The notes below the pieces were generated by a model, which saw nothing but the letters and a program-made list of their open reading frames with translations, was not told the origin of the DNA and searched no databases. Of a stretch of 9,641 nt of DNA, positions 1 to 5,320 are shown in pieces; position 1 is the first letter of the stretch; the number at the start of each line of letters is the position of its first letter. Source of the DNA: an uncultured Lachnospiraceae bacterium (GTDB lineage: Bacteria; Bacillota; Clostridia; Lachnospirales; Lachnospiraceae); contig CANQEB010000078.1 in assembly GCA_947594085.1 (NCBI GenBank), forward strand, positions 1 through 9,641, in the 5' to 3' direction. A program made the translations under genes and the position numbers.

Positions 1-2015
1 GCGATCTTCTTGCGGCGCACGGCCTCGGTGAGCTGGCCGCCCTCCTCATAGCCGACATATCCGGGAGGCGCTCCGATCAGGCGGGACACGGAATGCTTCT
101 CCATGTACTCACTCATATCGATACGCACCATATTCTGCTCGTCGTCAAACAGATTCTCCGCGAGCGCCTTCGCGAGCTCAGTCTTGCCGACGCCGGTCGG
201 TCCGAGGAAGAGGAACGACCCAATCGGCTTGGTCGGATCCTTGATCCCGGCTTTTGAGCGCAGGATCGCCTCCGTCACCTTCTCCACGCCATCGTCCTGC
301 CCGATCACACGCTTGTGCAACTGCTCGTCGAGCGCCAGGATCTTCGCACGCTCACCCTGCGTCAGCTTCGACACCGGGATGCCGGTCCAGCGGGAGATGA
401 TCCTTGAGATCTCCTCGTCAGTGACGCTCTCATGCACGAGCGACAGTTCGCGGCTGTTGACCTTCTCCTCCTCAATCGCCAACTGCTGCTGCAGCTTCGG
501 CAGCTCGCCGTACTGCAGCTCTGCCGCGCGGTTTAGGTCATACTCGCGTTTCGCCAGTTCGATCTCCTTGTTCATCGCCTCGATCTGTTCGCGAAGAGTT
601 GCTAGATTTTCAACCGCCTTCTTCTCATTGTCCCACTGTGCCTTCTGTGAACTGAACTCGTCGCGCAGCTCCGCCAACTCTTTCTGCAAAACCTCCAACC
701 GTTCGTGACTCGGCTTATCGGTCTCCTTCTTGAGCGCGGCCTCCTCGATCTCCATCTGCGTGATCTTGCGCTGCAGCTCGTCGAGCTCAGTCGGCAGGGA
801 ATCCAGCTCCGTCTTGATCAGAGCGCACGCCTCATCCACCAAATCAATTGCTTTATCCGGCAGGAAACGGTCGGAAATATAGCGGTGCGAAAGCGTGGCT
901 GCCGCCACTAGCGCACTGTCCGTGATCTTCACGCCGTGGAACACCTCATAGCGTTCTTTCAAACCTCTCAGGATCGAGATCGTGTCGTCCACGGTCGGTT
1001 CGTCTACCATTACCGGCTGGAACCTGCGCTCCAGCGCCGGGTCCTTCTCGATGTATTTGCGGTACTCGTCCAGCGTCGTCGCGCCGATACAGTGCAACTC
1101 GCCGCGCGCCAACATCGGCTTGAGCATGTTGCCGGCATCCATCGCGCCCTCGGTCTTGCCCGCGCCGACGATCAGGTGCAGCTCGTCGATGAAGAGAATG
1201 ATCTCACCCTCGCTCTTACGCACCTCTTCGAGCACCGCTTTCAGACGTTCCTCGAACTCGCCTCGGTACTTCGCGCCCGCCACGAGCGCGCCCATATCAA
1301 GCGCGAAAATCTTCTTATTCTTCAAGCCCTCCGGCACATCGCCCTTGACGATCCTCTGCGCCAGCCCCTCGACCGCCGCGGTCTTACCGACGCCCGGCTC
1401 GCCGATCAGGACAGGATTGTTCTTCGTCTTCCTCGACAGGATGCGGATGACATTGCGGATCTCCGCGTCCCGCCCGATCACCGGATCAAGCTCTTGCTTG
1501 CGCGCCCGCTCGACAAGATCCTGCCCGTACTTGTTCAGCGTGTCGTAGGTCGCCTCCGGATTGTCCGAGGTTACGCGCTGATTGCCGCGCACCGTCGAGA
1601 GTGCCTGCAGGAAGCGCTCTTTCGTGATTCCAAATTCCTTCCAGATCGCCTTCATCGACGGACTCGGATTATTCAAAAGCGCAAGGAACAGATGCTCCAC
1701 GGACACGTACTCGTCGCCCATGCGCTTTGCCTCGTCCTCCGCGCTGATCAGCGCCTTATTCAGGTACTGCCCCACATACGGATTCCCGCCGGAGACCTTC
1801 ACCCGCGCGTTGATCGCCTGCTCGACTCTATTCTCAAAATACTCACGCTGAATCTCCATCTTCTCGATCAGCTTACCGATCAGGCTGTCCTCCTGCGTCA
1901 GCAGCGCGTACAGCAGATGCTCCTGCTCAATTTCCTGATTGCCCGCCTCGATCGCGATCTTCTCCAGATCATTGACCGCCTCGATTGACTTCTGCGTAAA
2001 TTTACTGAAATTCAT
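1..2015 (-). CDS. clpB: ATP-dependent chaperone ClpB, C-terminal part beyond window
   Basis: Hsp100 disaggregase of the cytoplasm; as a hexamer with DnaK/DnaJ/GrpE it threads aggregated proteins through its pore using ATP. About 671 of a usual ~860 residues are visible. Seen in order: N-terminal Clp repeat domain (about 1-145); NBD1 with Walker A GEPGVGKT (205-212), pore-loop AKYRG with Tyr250, Walker B FIDE (275-278) and arginine finger region LERRF (328-332); a long charged coiled-coil middle domain (about 400-525), which marks ClpB rather than ClpA/ClpC; NBD2 with Walker A GPTGVGKT (605-612) and pore-loop GYVG (652-655). The window ends before the NBD2 Walker B. The start is the ATG at 2015-2013, 5 nt after a near-perfect SD, AGGAGGTG (2028-2021). 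A CIRCE-overlapped promoter lies just upstream, so HrcA heat-shock control is expected. No frameshift is seen. Confidence 0.97.
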   Translation of the reverse strand, partial: MNFSKFTQKSIEAVNDLEKIAIEAGNQEIEQEHLLYALLTQEDSLIGKLIEKMEIQREYFENRVEQAINARVKVSGGNPYVGQYLNKALISAEDEAKRMGDEYVSVEHLFLALLNNPSPSMKAIWKEFGITKERFLQALSTVRGNQRVTSDNPEATYDTLNKYGQDLVERARKQELDPVIGRDAEIRNVIRILSRKTKNNPVLIGEPGVGKTAAVEGLAQRIVKGDVPEGLKNKKIFALDMGALVAGAKYRGEFEERLKAVLEEVRKSEGEIILFIDELHLIVGAGKTEGAMDAGNMLKPMLARGELHCIGATTLDEYRKYIEKDPALERRFQPVMVDEPTVDDTISILRGLKERYEVFHGVKITDSALVAAATLSHRYISDRFLPDKAIDLVDEACALIKTELDSLPTELDELQRKITQMEIEEAALKKETDKPSHERLEVLQKELAELRDEFSSQKAQWDNEKKAVENLATLREQIEAMNKEIELAKREYDLNRAAELQYGELPKLQQQLAIEEEKVNSRELSLVHESVTDEEISRIISRWTGIPVSKLTQGERAKILALDEQLHKRVIGQDDGVEKVTEAILRSKAGIKDPTKPIGSFLFLGPTGVGKTELAKALAENLFDDEQNMVRIDMSEYMEKHSVSRLIGAPPGYVGYEEGGQLTEAVRRKKI

Positions 2016-2050
2016 AAAGCCACCTCCTCATCTTCCCATGTTCCAAACGC

Positions 2051-2079
2051 ACTATAACACACGTTGTTAGCACTGTCAA
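2051..2079 (-). promoter_or_regulatory. sigma-A promoter of clpB
   Basis: On the minus strand TTGACA (2079-2074) is followed by 17 nt and then TATAGT (2056-2051), close to the vegetative consensus. Predicted transcription start is near 2044, about 30 nt ahead of the clpB ATG. The -35 hexamer lies within the CIRCE element, so repressor binding should block RNA polymerase directly. Confidence 0.88.
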
Positions 2080-2093
2080 GAGGTGAGTGCTAA
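2067..2093. promoter_or_regulatory. CIRCE element (HrcA operator)
   Basis: TTAGCACTG, 9 nt, GAGTGCTAA matches the CIRCE consensus (TTAGCACTC-N9-GAGTGCTAA) at 17 of 18 arm positions. The one mismatch (G at 2075) is the base that completes TTGACA on the other strand. CIRCE is the binding site of the heat-shock repressor HrcA; here it overlaps the -35 of clpB. hrcA itself is not in the window. Confidence 0.93.
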
Positions 2094-2109
2094 TTAATTT
2101 CGAAAATTT

Positions 2110-2138
2110 TGTGAAATCCTGAATTTACGGATTTCACA
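2110..2138. repeat. 10-bp perfect inverted repeat between hydrolase gene and clpB
   Basis: TGTGAAATCC (2110-2119), 9 nt, GGATTTCACA (2129-2138) is a perfect dyad. It lies 36 bp after the hydrolase stop and 16 bp from the CIRCE element. On the minus strand it is followed by AAAATTTT, a poor but possible U-tract, so it may terminate the hydrolase transcript weakly. Its position just upstream of the clpB -35 also allows an operator role. The sequence does not decide between them. Confidence 0.6.
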
Positions 2139-2174
2139 GTGATTGCAATTTCCCTATTTCTCTGTTTTTGGGGT

Positions 2175-2786
2175 TTACTGCATAAGCTCTCGAATGATGA
2201 CAGAGACGGCCTGCGGCGCAGATTTATTGACCTCATGCCCCGCTCCCGGAATGATATGTAACTCGGATTGCAGCAATAAAGCTTTTAGCTGTCTGGATGC
2301 TTTCAGGTTTGCATTGTCCTTTTCGCCACAGACAATGCTTACCGGGCAAACTACTTCGCCCATCTTCTGACTGAAATCCAACGAACGCATGGAATGTGAT
2401 AGCCGAATCGTGTCGCGCTTTGACAAACCCATGCTGCCAAAGGATTTAGACGGCATAAGACGAAACATAAGATTTTGAAAATCGATCAGCAAAGTCGGAA
2501 CTTTATATTGCGCACCGATCAAAACGAGAGCGGCTACTTTATCCGGATGTCGGATCGTATAGTCCAACGCCAGAATTGCACCGAAAGAAAGTCCGCAGAG
2601 CACAAACGGTCCCGTCGTATCTTCGTAGCTTTTTTCGAATCCTGCTAAAATATTGGGATACGTAATATCTCTTTTTGTCAGTGAAAAAAGCTCCGGGCAA
2701 TCCACATCAGGCAGCAAAGTAAGTTCTATAACCGCCTGCCAGTCTCGCGCCGTCTGTCCTAATCCGTGAAGAAGAACAACTTTCAA
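2175..2786 (-). CDS. Small alpha/beta-fold hydrolase
   Basis: A 203-residue single-domain alpha/beta hydrolase, probably a cytoplasmic serine esterase/lipase-type enzyme; the substrate cannot be told. The first strand leads directly into the oxyanion-hole loop HGLGQ (7-11). The nucleophile elbow is GLSFG with Ser67, the acid is Asp157 in CGEKD, and the catalytic His184 is in GAGHE, so the triad is complete. There is no signal peptide and only a short cap region (about 93-140). The start is a TTG (2786-2784): SD GAGGGAG (2800-2794) sits 7 nt upstream, and an in-frame TGA at 2801-2799 rules out any earlier start. The TTG overlaps the TGA of a possible decayed frame as TTGA. No clear promoter is seen; a weak candidate is TAGTTT-17-TACAAT (2926-2898), or the gene could be read from the promoter of the flavin-binding gene 212 nt upstream. 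It appears lower in G+C than clpB or the ABC genes. Confidence 0.88.
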   Translation of the reverse strand: MKVVLLHGLGQTARDWQAVIELTLLPDVDCPELFSLTKRDITYPNILAGFEKSYEDTTGPFVLCGLSFGAILALDYTIRHPDKVAALVLIGAQYKVPTLLIDFQNLMFRLMPSKSFGSMGLSKRDTIRLSHSMRSLDFSQKMGEVVCPVSIVCGEKDNANLKASRQLKALLLQSELHIIPGAGHEVNKSAPQAVSVIIRELMQ

Positions 2787-2989
2787 ACCTTTACTCCCTC
2801 AGAAAACATATTTTCAAATGTCTCAGCTATTCGAAATTCTCGAATAGCTGGGACCCCATCCTCTTTGACTTCCGCAATAACCCTTGAGATTAATGTTATT
2901 GTATTCCAAAACAGATATCGAAACTACTTTTCAAATTGCCTTCCGTACATGATCCGAAAAATGCAGCGCCCTTCAAACGTTTCCGTCAT
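2783..2989 (-). pseudogene. Possible remnant of a decayed gene upstream of the hydrolase
   Basis: From ATG 2989-2987 (GGAG immediately before it) 21 codons run to a TAG at 2926-2924. The same frame then stays open for 46 more codons to a TGA at 2785-2783 that overlaps the hydrolase TTG start. The second part reads like real protein (for example VIAEVKEDG then FRIAETFENMF) and has no usable start of its own. This fits a gene inactivated by a nonsense mutation and truncated, once translationally coupled to the hydrolase. The frame is also the one in which the flavin-binding protein ends (TGA at 3001-2999), so an extended C-terminus of that gene is another reading. I do not recognise a family. 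An open stretch this short can arise by chance, hence low confidence. Confidence 0.25.
2824..2850. repeat. 11-bp perfect hairpin ahead of hydrolase gene
   Basis: CAGCTATTCGA (2824-2834), 5 nt, TCGAATAGCTG (2840-2850): an uninterrupted 11-bp stem with a short loop. It ends 24 nt before the hydrolase SD. Neither strand has a T-run after it, so it is not a standard terminator. It may be a repressor dyad or a leader-RNA hairpin affecting translation from the TTG start. It lies inside the possible decayed frame. Confidence 0.6.
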
Positions 2990-2998
2990 TCTCCGGCA

Positions 2999-3391
2999 TC
3001 AGAAACGGATAACCTCCGGCTCATGTGTAAAGGCGCTGATGGTCGCCGTGGCGTTCCTGAAATAAAACACCTGCGTATTGCCGTCGTCCACGGCGTACAT
3101 ATTCTGCAGCGACGGATAAGCATCGAGCATAGACTGCCTCGCCTCTACGCGATCGTCCTCAATCAGCTCTCCCGCGACGCGGATCCACTCGCCGTCCTTG
3201 AACGCGCAGATCTCTGCCTTCGGATTCGCCATTAACTGCTTCGACACATCTTTCACCTTTCCGGTCTGAATGTAAAGCCTGCCCTCAAAGATATGCGCCG
3301 TACCGAACGGGCGCACTCTCGGCTGATCTCCATCCACCGTCGCCAGATAATATACCTCCGCATCCTTCAAAAATTTGACCACTCGTTCCAT
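2999..3391 (-). CDS. Pyridoxamine 5'-phosphate oxidase-like FMN-binding split-barrel protein
   Basis: A 130-residue protein of the PNPOx-like split beta-barrel superfamily; such single-domain members normally bind FMN or a related flavin as dimers and act as oxidoreductases or flavin carriers. Visible family signs are the N-terminal helix and first strands, FLKDAEVYYLATVDGDQPRVR then PFG (about 7-30), a central strand LYIQTGK, the conserved SKQLMANPKAEIC segment (about 50-62), and GEWIRVAGEL (67-76). Length is normal. The start is ATG 3391-3389 with SD AAGGAGGG (3406-3399) 7 nt before it; the frame is open further upstream but those codons overlap the promoter. The physiological substrate is unknown. 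It has its own promoter. Confidence 0.85.
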   Translation of the reverse strand: MERVVKFLKDAEVYYLATVDGDQPRVRPFGTAHIFEGRLYIQTGKVKDVSKQLMANPKAEICAFKDGEWIRVAGELIEDDRVEARQSMLDAYPSLQNMYAVDDGNTQVFYFRNATATISAFTHEPEVIRF

Positions 3392-3413
3392 ATGCAATCC
3401 CTCCTTGAAAATT

Positions 3414-3442
3414 ATTATAACCCTTGTCCACGTTGCTGGCAA
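3414..3442 (-). promoter_or_regulatory. sigma-A promoter of the flavin-binding protein gene
   Basis: On the minus strand TTGCCA (3442-3437), 17 nt, TATAAT (3419-3414). Predicted start is near 3407, directly before the SD, giving a leader of only about 16 nt. Confidence 0.75.
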
Positions 3443-3467
3443 ACCGTTTTTTGCAATAATTCCATTG

Positions 3468-3497
3468 ATTATACTTGTTCGCTAGGTGCATAGCGAA
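3468..3497 (-). promoter_or_regulatory. Second possible -10 with a 7-bp dyad
   Basis: A second TATAAT lies at 3473-3468 on the minus strand. Upstream of it is a perfect dyad, TTCGCTA (3478-3484), 6 nt, TAGCGAA (3491-3497), covering the expected -35 position (TTCGCT with an 18-nt spacer). This could be a second, repressible promoter for the flavin-binding gene. The -35 match is poor, so the dyad is better supported than the promoter. Confidence 0.35.
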
Positions 3498-3588
3498 TAT
3501 GGCGACATCGCCAGACAAAAACAATAATGCCTCAGAATTCCCGTCTACGCCCTAACGTACTCTCTCGGCTACACATGATAATACTCGC

Positions 3589-3618
3589 GGAATAGTTGTC
3601 CGATAGCGACTATTCTCC
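3589..3618. repeat. Inverted repeat in intergenic region
   Basis: GAATAGT (3590-3596), 12 nt, ACTATTC (3609-3615). The stretch 3498-3655 has no credible gene; it carries this dyad and scattered TCCGAT/CGAT motifs (for example 3599-3604 and 3636-3641). No T-run follows on either strand. Function unknown. Confidence 0.45.
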
Positions 3619-3655
3619 TTTATCGTGAGCGATTATCCGATCTTGTGCTGCGCGC

Positions 3656-3694
3656 ATTGCTTCTTGGTATTGTTTCTTGGCATTGTTTCTTGGC
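3656..3694 (+). repeat. Three tandem 13-bp repeats
   Basis: ATTGCTTCTTGGT (3656-3668), ATTGTTTCTTGGC (3669-3681), ATTGTTTCTTGGC (3682-3694). The last two units are identical and the first differs at two positions. They directly precede a plus-strand extended -10, and the third unit supplies its -35 region. Confidence 0.9.
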
Positions 3695-3711
3695 AGTTTT
3701 TATGTTACAAT
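3683..3711 (+). promoter_or_regulatory. Extended -10 promoter reading into the small ORF
   Basis: TGTTACAAT (3703-3711) is an extended -10 with TACAAT as core; TTGTTT (3683-3688), inside the third tandem repeat, is 17 nt upstream as a weak -35. Predicted start is near 3718, 12 nt before the GGAGG at 3730. Confidence 0.5.
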
Positions 3712-3743
3712 AGAGCATCAAAAACAATCGGAGGAAAGAAAGT

Positions 3744-3833
3744 ATGCCGGATCTTCTCGCCGCAGAGCAGCGTTTGCTGGCAGGCTTTCTTGCCCCCGCG
3801 CAGGGATTGTGCCTGATGGAAGTACGCTATTAA
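3744..3833 (+). CDS. Possible 29-residue small protein or leader peptide
   Basis: ATG at 3744 is preceded by a good SD, GGAGGAAAG (3730-3738), and by the extended -10 promoter, and the frame closes at TAA 3831-3833. The peptide begins MPDLLAAEQRLLAGFL, which could form an amphipathic helix, then becomes Pro/Gly containing and ends LMEVRY. I recognise no family. It could be a small protein, a leader peptide, or the 5' stub of a lost gene. No clear terminator follows on the plus strand before the convergent minus-strand unit. Promoter, SD and spacing are the support; the peptide itself gives little. Confidence 0.4.
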   Translation: MPDLLAAEQRLLAGFLAPAQGLCLMEVRY

Positions 3834-3910
3834 ATAATGAGTTTTCCCTACCCGCTGCGCGACCCGCGTGCTGCGACAACAGCAAATTCCTCTTCTCGTG
3901 AGTCTACACA

Positions 3911-3943
3911 TAAAAAAACAGATGGTCCGTCATCGCCATCTGT
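3911..3943 (-). terminator. Rho-independent terminator of the 57-residue protein gene
   Basis: On the minus strand ACAGATGG (3943-3936), 10-nt loop, CCATCTGT (3925-3918) is a perfect 8-bp stem continuing into seven T residues (3918-3912). It lies 55 nt after the stop of the 57-residue gene and closes that transcription unit. On the plus strand no T-run follows the stem. Confidence 0.85.
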
Positions 3944-3998
3944 CTGCTTCCTCCGCTTGCTATCCTGCAGGCTGGATTGTATATTCTATTTTCACCTT

Positions 3999-4172
3999 TC
4001 AAGCTTTCTTCTCACTGGCTGTGACTGCACTGTCGATCAGTCGGATCAGCTCCAGTGCGCTTCGAAACTGCTGGGTGATATTCTTCTCTGTCCAAAGGAT
4101 CGATCCCTGCCACGTTGCATTCTCGCAACGGTCGATCTGGATTACAAATTTTCCTGCCGCTTTCTTCTCCAT
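3999..4172 (-). CDS. Conserved-looking 57-residue hypothetical protein
   Basis: Starts MEKKAAGKFVIQIDRC, then ENATWQGSILWTE, and ends with a helix FRSALELIRLIDSAV and a charged tail. This is one beta-hairpin-like half (KFVIQIDRC / WQGSILWTE) followed by one amphipathic helix. The pattern 'NATWQG...W...FRSALELI.LIDSA' matches small uncharacterised proteins I recall as common in Lachnospiraceae; their function is unknown to me. No signal peptide or membrane segment. The start is ATG 4172-4170 with SD GAGGG (4184-4180) 7 nt upstream. It lies 108 nt downstream of the secreted-protein gene with no terminator between, and ends at a strong terminator, so it is probably the last gene of that transcript; no clear promoter of its own is seen. 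Confidence 0.8.
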   Translation of the reverse strand: MEKKAAGKFVIQIDRCENATWQGSILWTEKNITQQFRSALELIRLIDSAVTASEKKA

Positions 4173-4280
4173 CCTATCACCCTCTATTTATTACCTAGTG
4201 TCTGTTTATGACTATTGTCTCTTCTTTGCTGTCCTTTTATTCTATAACTGAATCTCTGTTCACCTTGCATCGAGTCTGAA

Positions 4281-4937
4281 TTACATTGCAAAGTTTACGG
4301 AGCTCATGTTGCTGCCTTCTTCTGTCTCGGCCGTCACGTTGTTTACGCCCGTCTCGTCGATGTGGAAGATTTCCTGGGTCTGCTCGCTGCTGATCTGAAC
4401 CGTCTTGAACTCTACCTGTAGGTTTACGCTGCCGTCTGCAAGCTCTACTTCACTTCCGTCTACCGTGAAGGTCACATCGTAGAAGATGTACTGTGCGTCC
4501 TCGCCTGCCTCGGTGCTCGCTGCCGCCGCTGCCTTCGCTGCCTCGTACTCTGCGCTGCCTTCCTCGAGCTTTCTCACCTGCATCTCGATGTTCTCCGGAA
4601 GCTCTGCCACTGCCTGTGCCGTGATAACTACTTCGCCGTTCTCAAAGTAGAAGCTCTGTGCCTCGGTGCTCTCCTCGATCTCCGCTACTGCATTTGCATC
4701 GGTCTCGGCTGCCTCTGCCACCTGTGCTACCTCTTCCGGAACCTCTGCCGCTTCGATCGTCTCAAGTCCGAGAACCTCGATCTCTACTACCGGTGCTTCC
4801 TCAACTGCTGCGGTCTCTTCTACTGCCTCGAAGGACTCCTCGATGATGAGGTCTTCTTCTGCCATTGCCGGCGCGCTTACCATAAATGCTGCCATCGCTG
4901 CTGCCAGAATCATTTTCTTTACGGTCGCCTTCATCAT
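4281..4937 (-). CDS. Secreted acidic protein with Glu/Ala-rich linker and C-terminal beta domain
   Basis: A 218-residue exported protein. Residues 1-26 are a typical signal peptide: basic start (KATVKK), hydrophobic core, and AMA before the likely cleavage site. Residues 27-94 are a low-complexity, very acidic Glu/Ala/Val stretch. Residues about 95-218 look like a folded beta-rich domain: FYFENGEVVITAQAV, then LPENIEMQVRKLEEGSAEYEAA, IFYDVTFTVDGSEVEL, and FHIDETGVNNVTAE near the end. This resembles domains that recur in large clostridial surface proteins, here as a stand-alone copy; no LPXTG anchor, transmembrane tail or choline-binding repeat is present. Function is unknown; a cell-wall or secreted accessory role is inference. 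The first of two tandem ATGs fits best: SD GGGAGGG (4951-4945) is 7 nt upstream. Own promoter at 5000-5008. Confidence 0.85.
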   Translation of the reverse strand: MMKATVKKMILAAAMAAFMVSAPAMAEEDLIIEESFEAVEETAAVEEAPVVEIEVLGLETIEAAEVPEEVAQVAEAAETDANAVAEIEESTEAQSFYFENGEVVITAQAVAELPENIEMQVRKLEEGSAEYEAAKAAAAASTEAGEDAQYIFYDVTFTVDGSEVELADGSVNLQVEFKTVQISSEQTQEIFHIDETGVNNVTAETEEGSNMSSVNFAM

Positions 4938-4999
4938 TTTGTTGCCCTCCCTGATTTTTTATCTATGTTTTCGAAATCGTTTTCGTTCTTGTTGATTCG

Positions 5000-5008
5000 A
5001 GTATAACA
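5000..5008 (-). promoter_or_regulatory. Extended -10 promoter of the secreted-protein gene
   Basis: TG-T-TATACT (5008-5000 on the minus strand) is an extended -10; the -35 region has no good match. It would start RNA near 4993, giving a leader of about 55 nt that contains a small stem, CGAAA-ACGA-TTTCG (4985-4972). Confidence 0.6.
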
Positions 5009-5115
5009 CGAGAACTCTTTCGCAAATTATTTCGCTGAAAGTTTTTTCTGTAATTTTTCCAAAAAAATGAAACAAAATTTTTGCGCTGCTTTTTCCCAAA
5101 AACGGCAATAAAGTT

Positions 5116-5160
5116 CCGGGGCATCTGCATTTGCTCCTGGCAAATATGCAAACACCCCGG
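5116..5160. repeat. Long interrupted hairpin in the 5040-5320 gap
   Basis: CCGGGG (5116-5121) pairs with CCCCGG (5155-5160); inside a 4x4 internal loop TGCAT (5126-5130) pairs with ATGCA (5146-5150), and TTGC (5131-5134) with GCAA (5140-5143) around a 5-nt loop with a 2-nt bulge. On the minus strand, the direction of the GGDEF gene, only a weak T-tract follows (AACTTTATT), so it may be a poor terminator or a processing stem. The rest of the gap, 5040-5115 and 5191-5320, shows no gene; 5040-5100 is rich in A and T runs. Confidence 0.55.
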
Positions 5161-5167
5161 TCTCTCT

Positions 5168-5190
5168 ACTAAAACTGGTATTCTTTTAGT
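5168..5190. repeat. 7-bp inverted repeat
   Basis: ACTAAAA (5168-5174), 9 nt, TTTTAGT (5184-5190). On the plus strand the right arm supplies a short T-run. It is next to the longer hairpin at 5116-5160; together they may form the 3' end of the GGDEF transcript. Weak evidence. Confidence 0.4.
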
Positions 5191-5320
5191 CAAGCCCTGT
5201 CATCTCTCCAAGCATCCCGCAGGCTGGCCACATGCATGTCTCCGGGACACTACCGGCACGCCGTCAACGATCCCCTGATCCGCCGAAAGTGCCTGTATCC
5301 CCCATCTGCCGTCCGCCGGC

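Noticed and set aside
936..1988. 350-codon plus-strand open frame, and others at 103-911 and 982-1851
   Set aside because: They lie antisense to clpB, whose protein is unmistakable; composition (Arg/Leu/His-rich or Ser-rich) is that of a shadow frame in GC-rich coding DNA.
3392..3442. Upstream start extending the flavin-binding protein by 17 residues
   Set aside because: It would begin within the promoter hexamers; the ATG at 3391 has the strong SD.
3285..3524. 79-codon minus-strand frame
   Set aside because: Overlaps the flavin-binding gene and its promoter in another frame and has no SD.
3837..4251. Plus-strand open frames at 3837-4211 and 3868-4251
   Set aside because: They run across the minus-strand terminator and the 57-residue gene, have no SD and read as Ser/Cys/Phe-rich shadow sequence.
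4963..5193. 76-codon minus-strand frame
   Set aside because: Crosses the secreted-protein promoter and the hairpin; Lys/Asn/Arg-rich translation of A/T runs.
5230..5239. 10-bp palindrome ACATGCATGT
   Set aside because: Short palindromes like this are expected by chance and nothing around it gives it a role.
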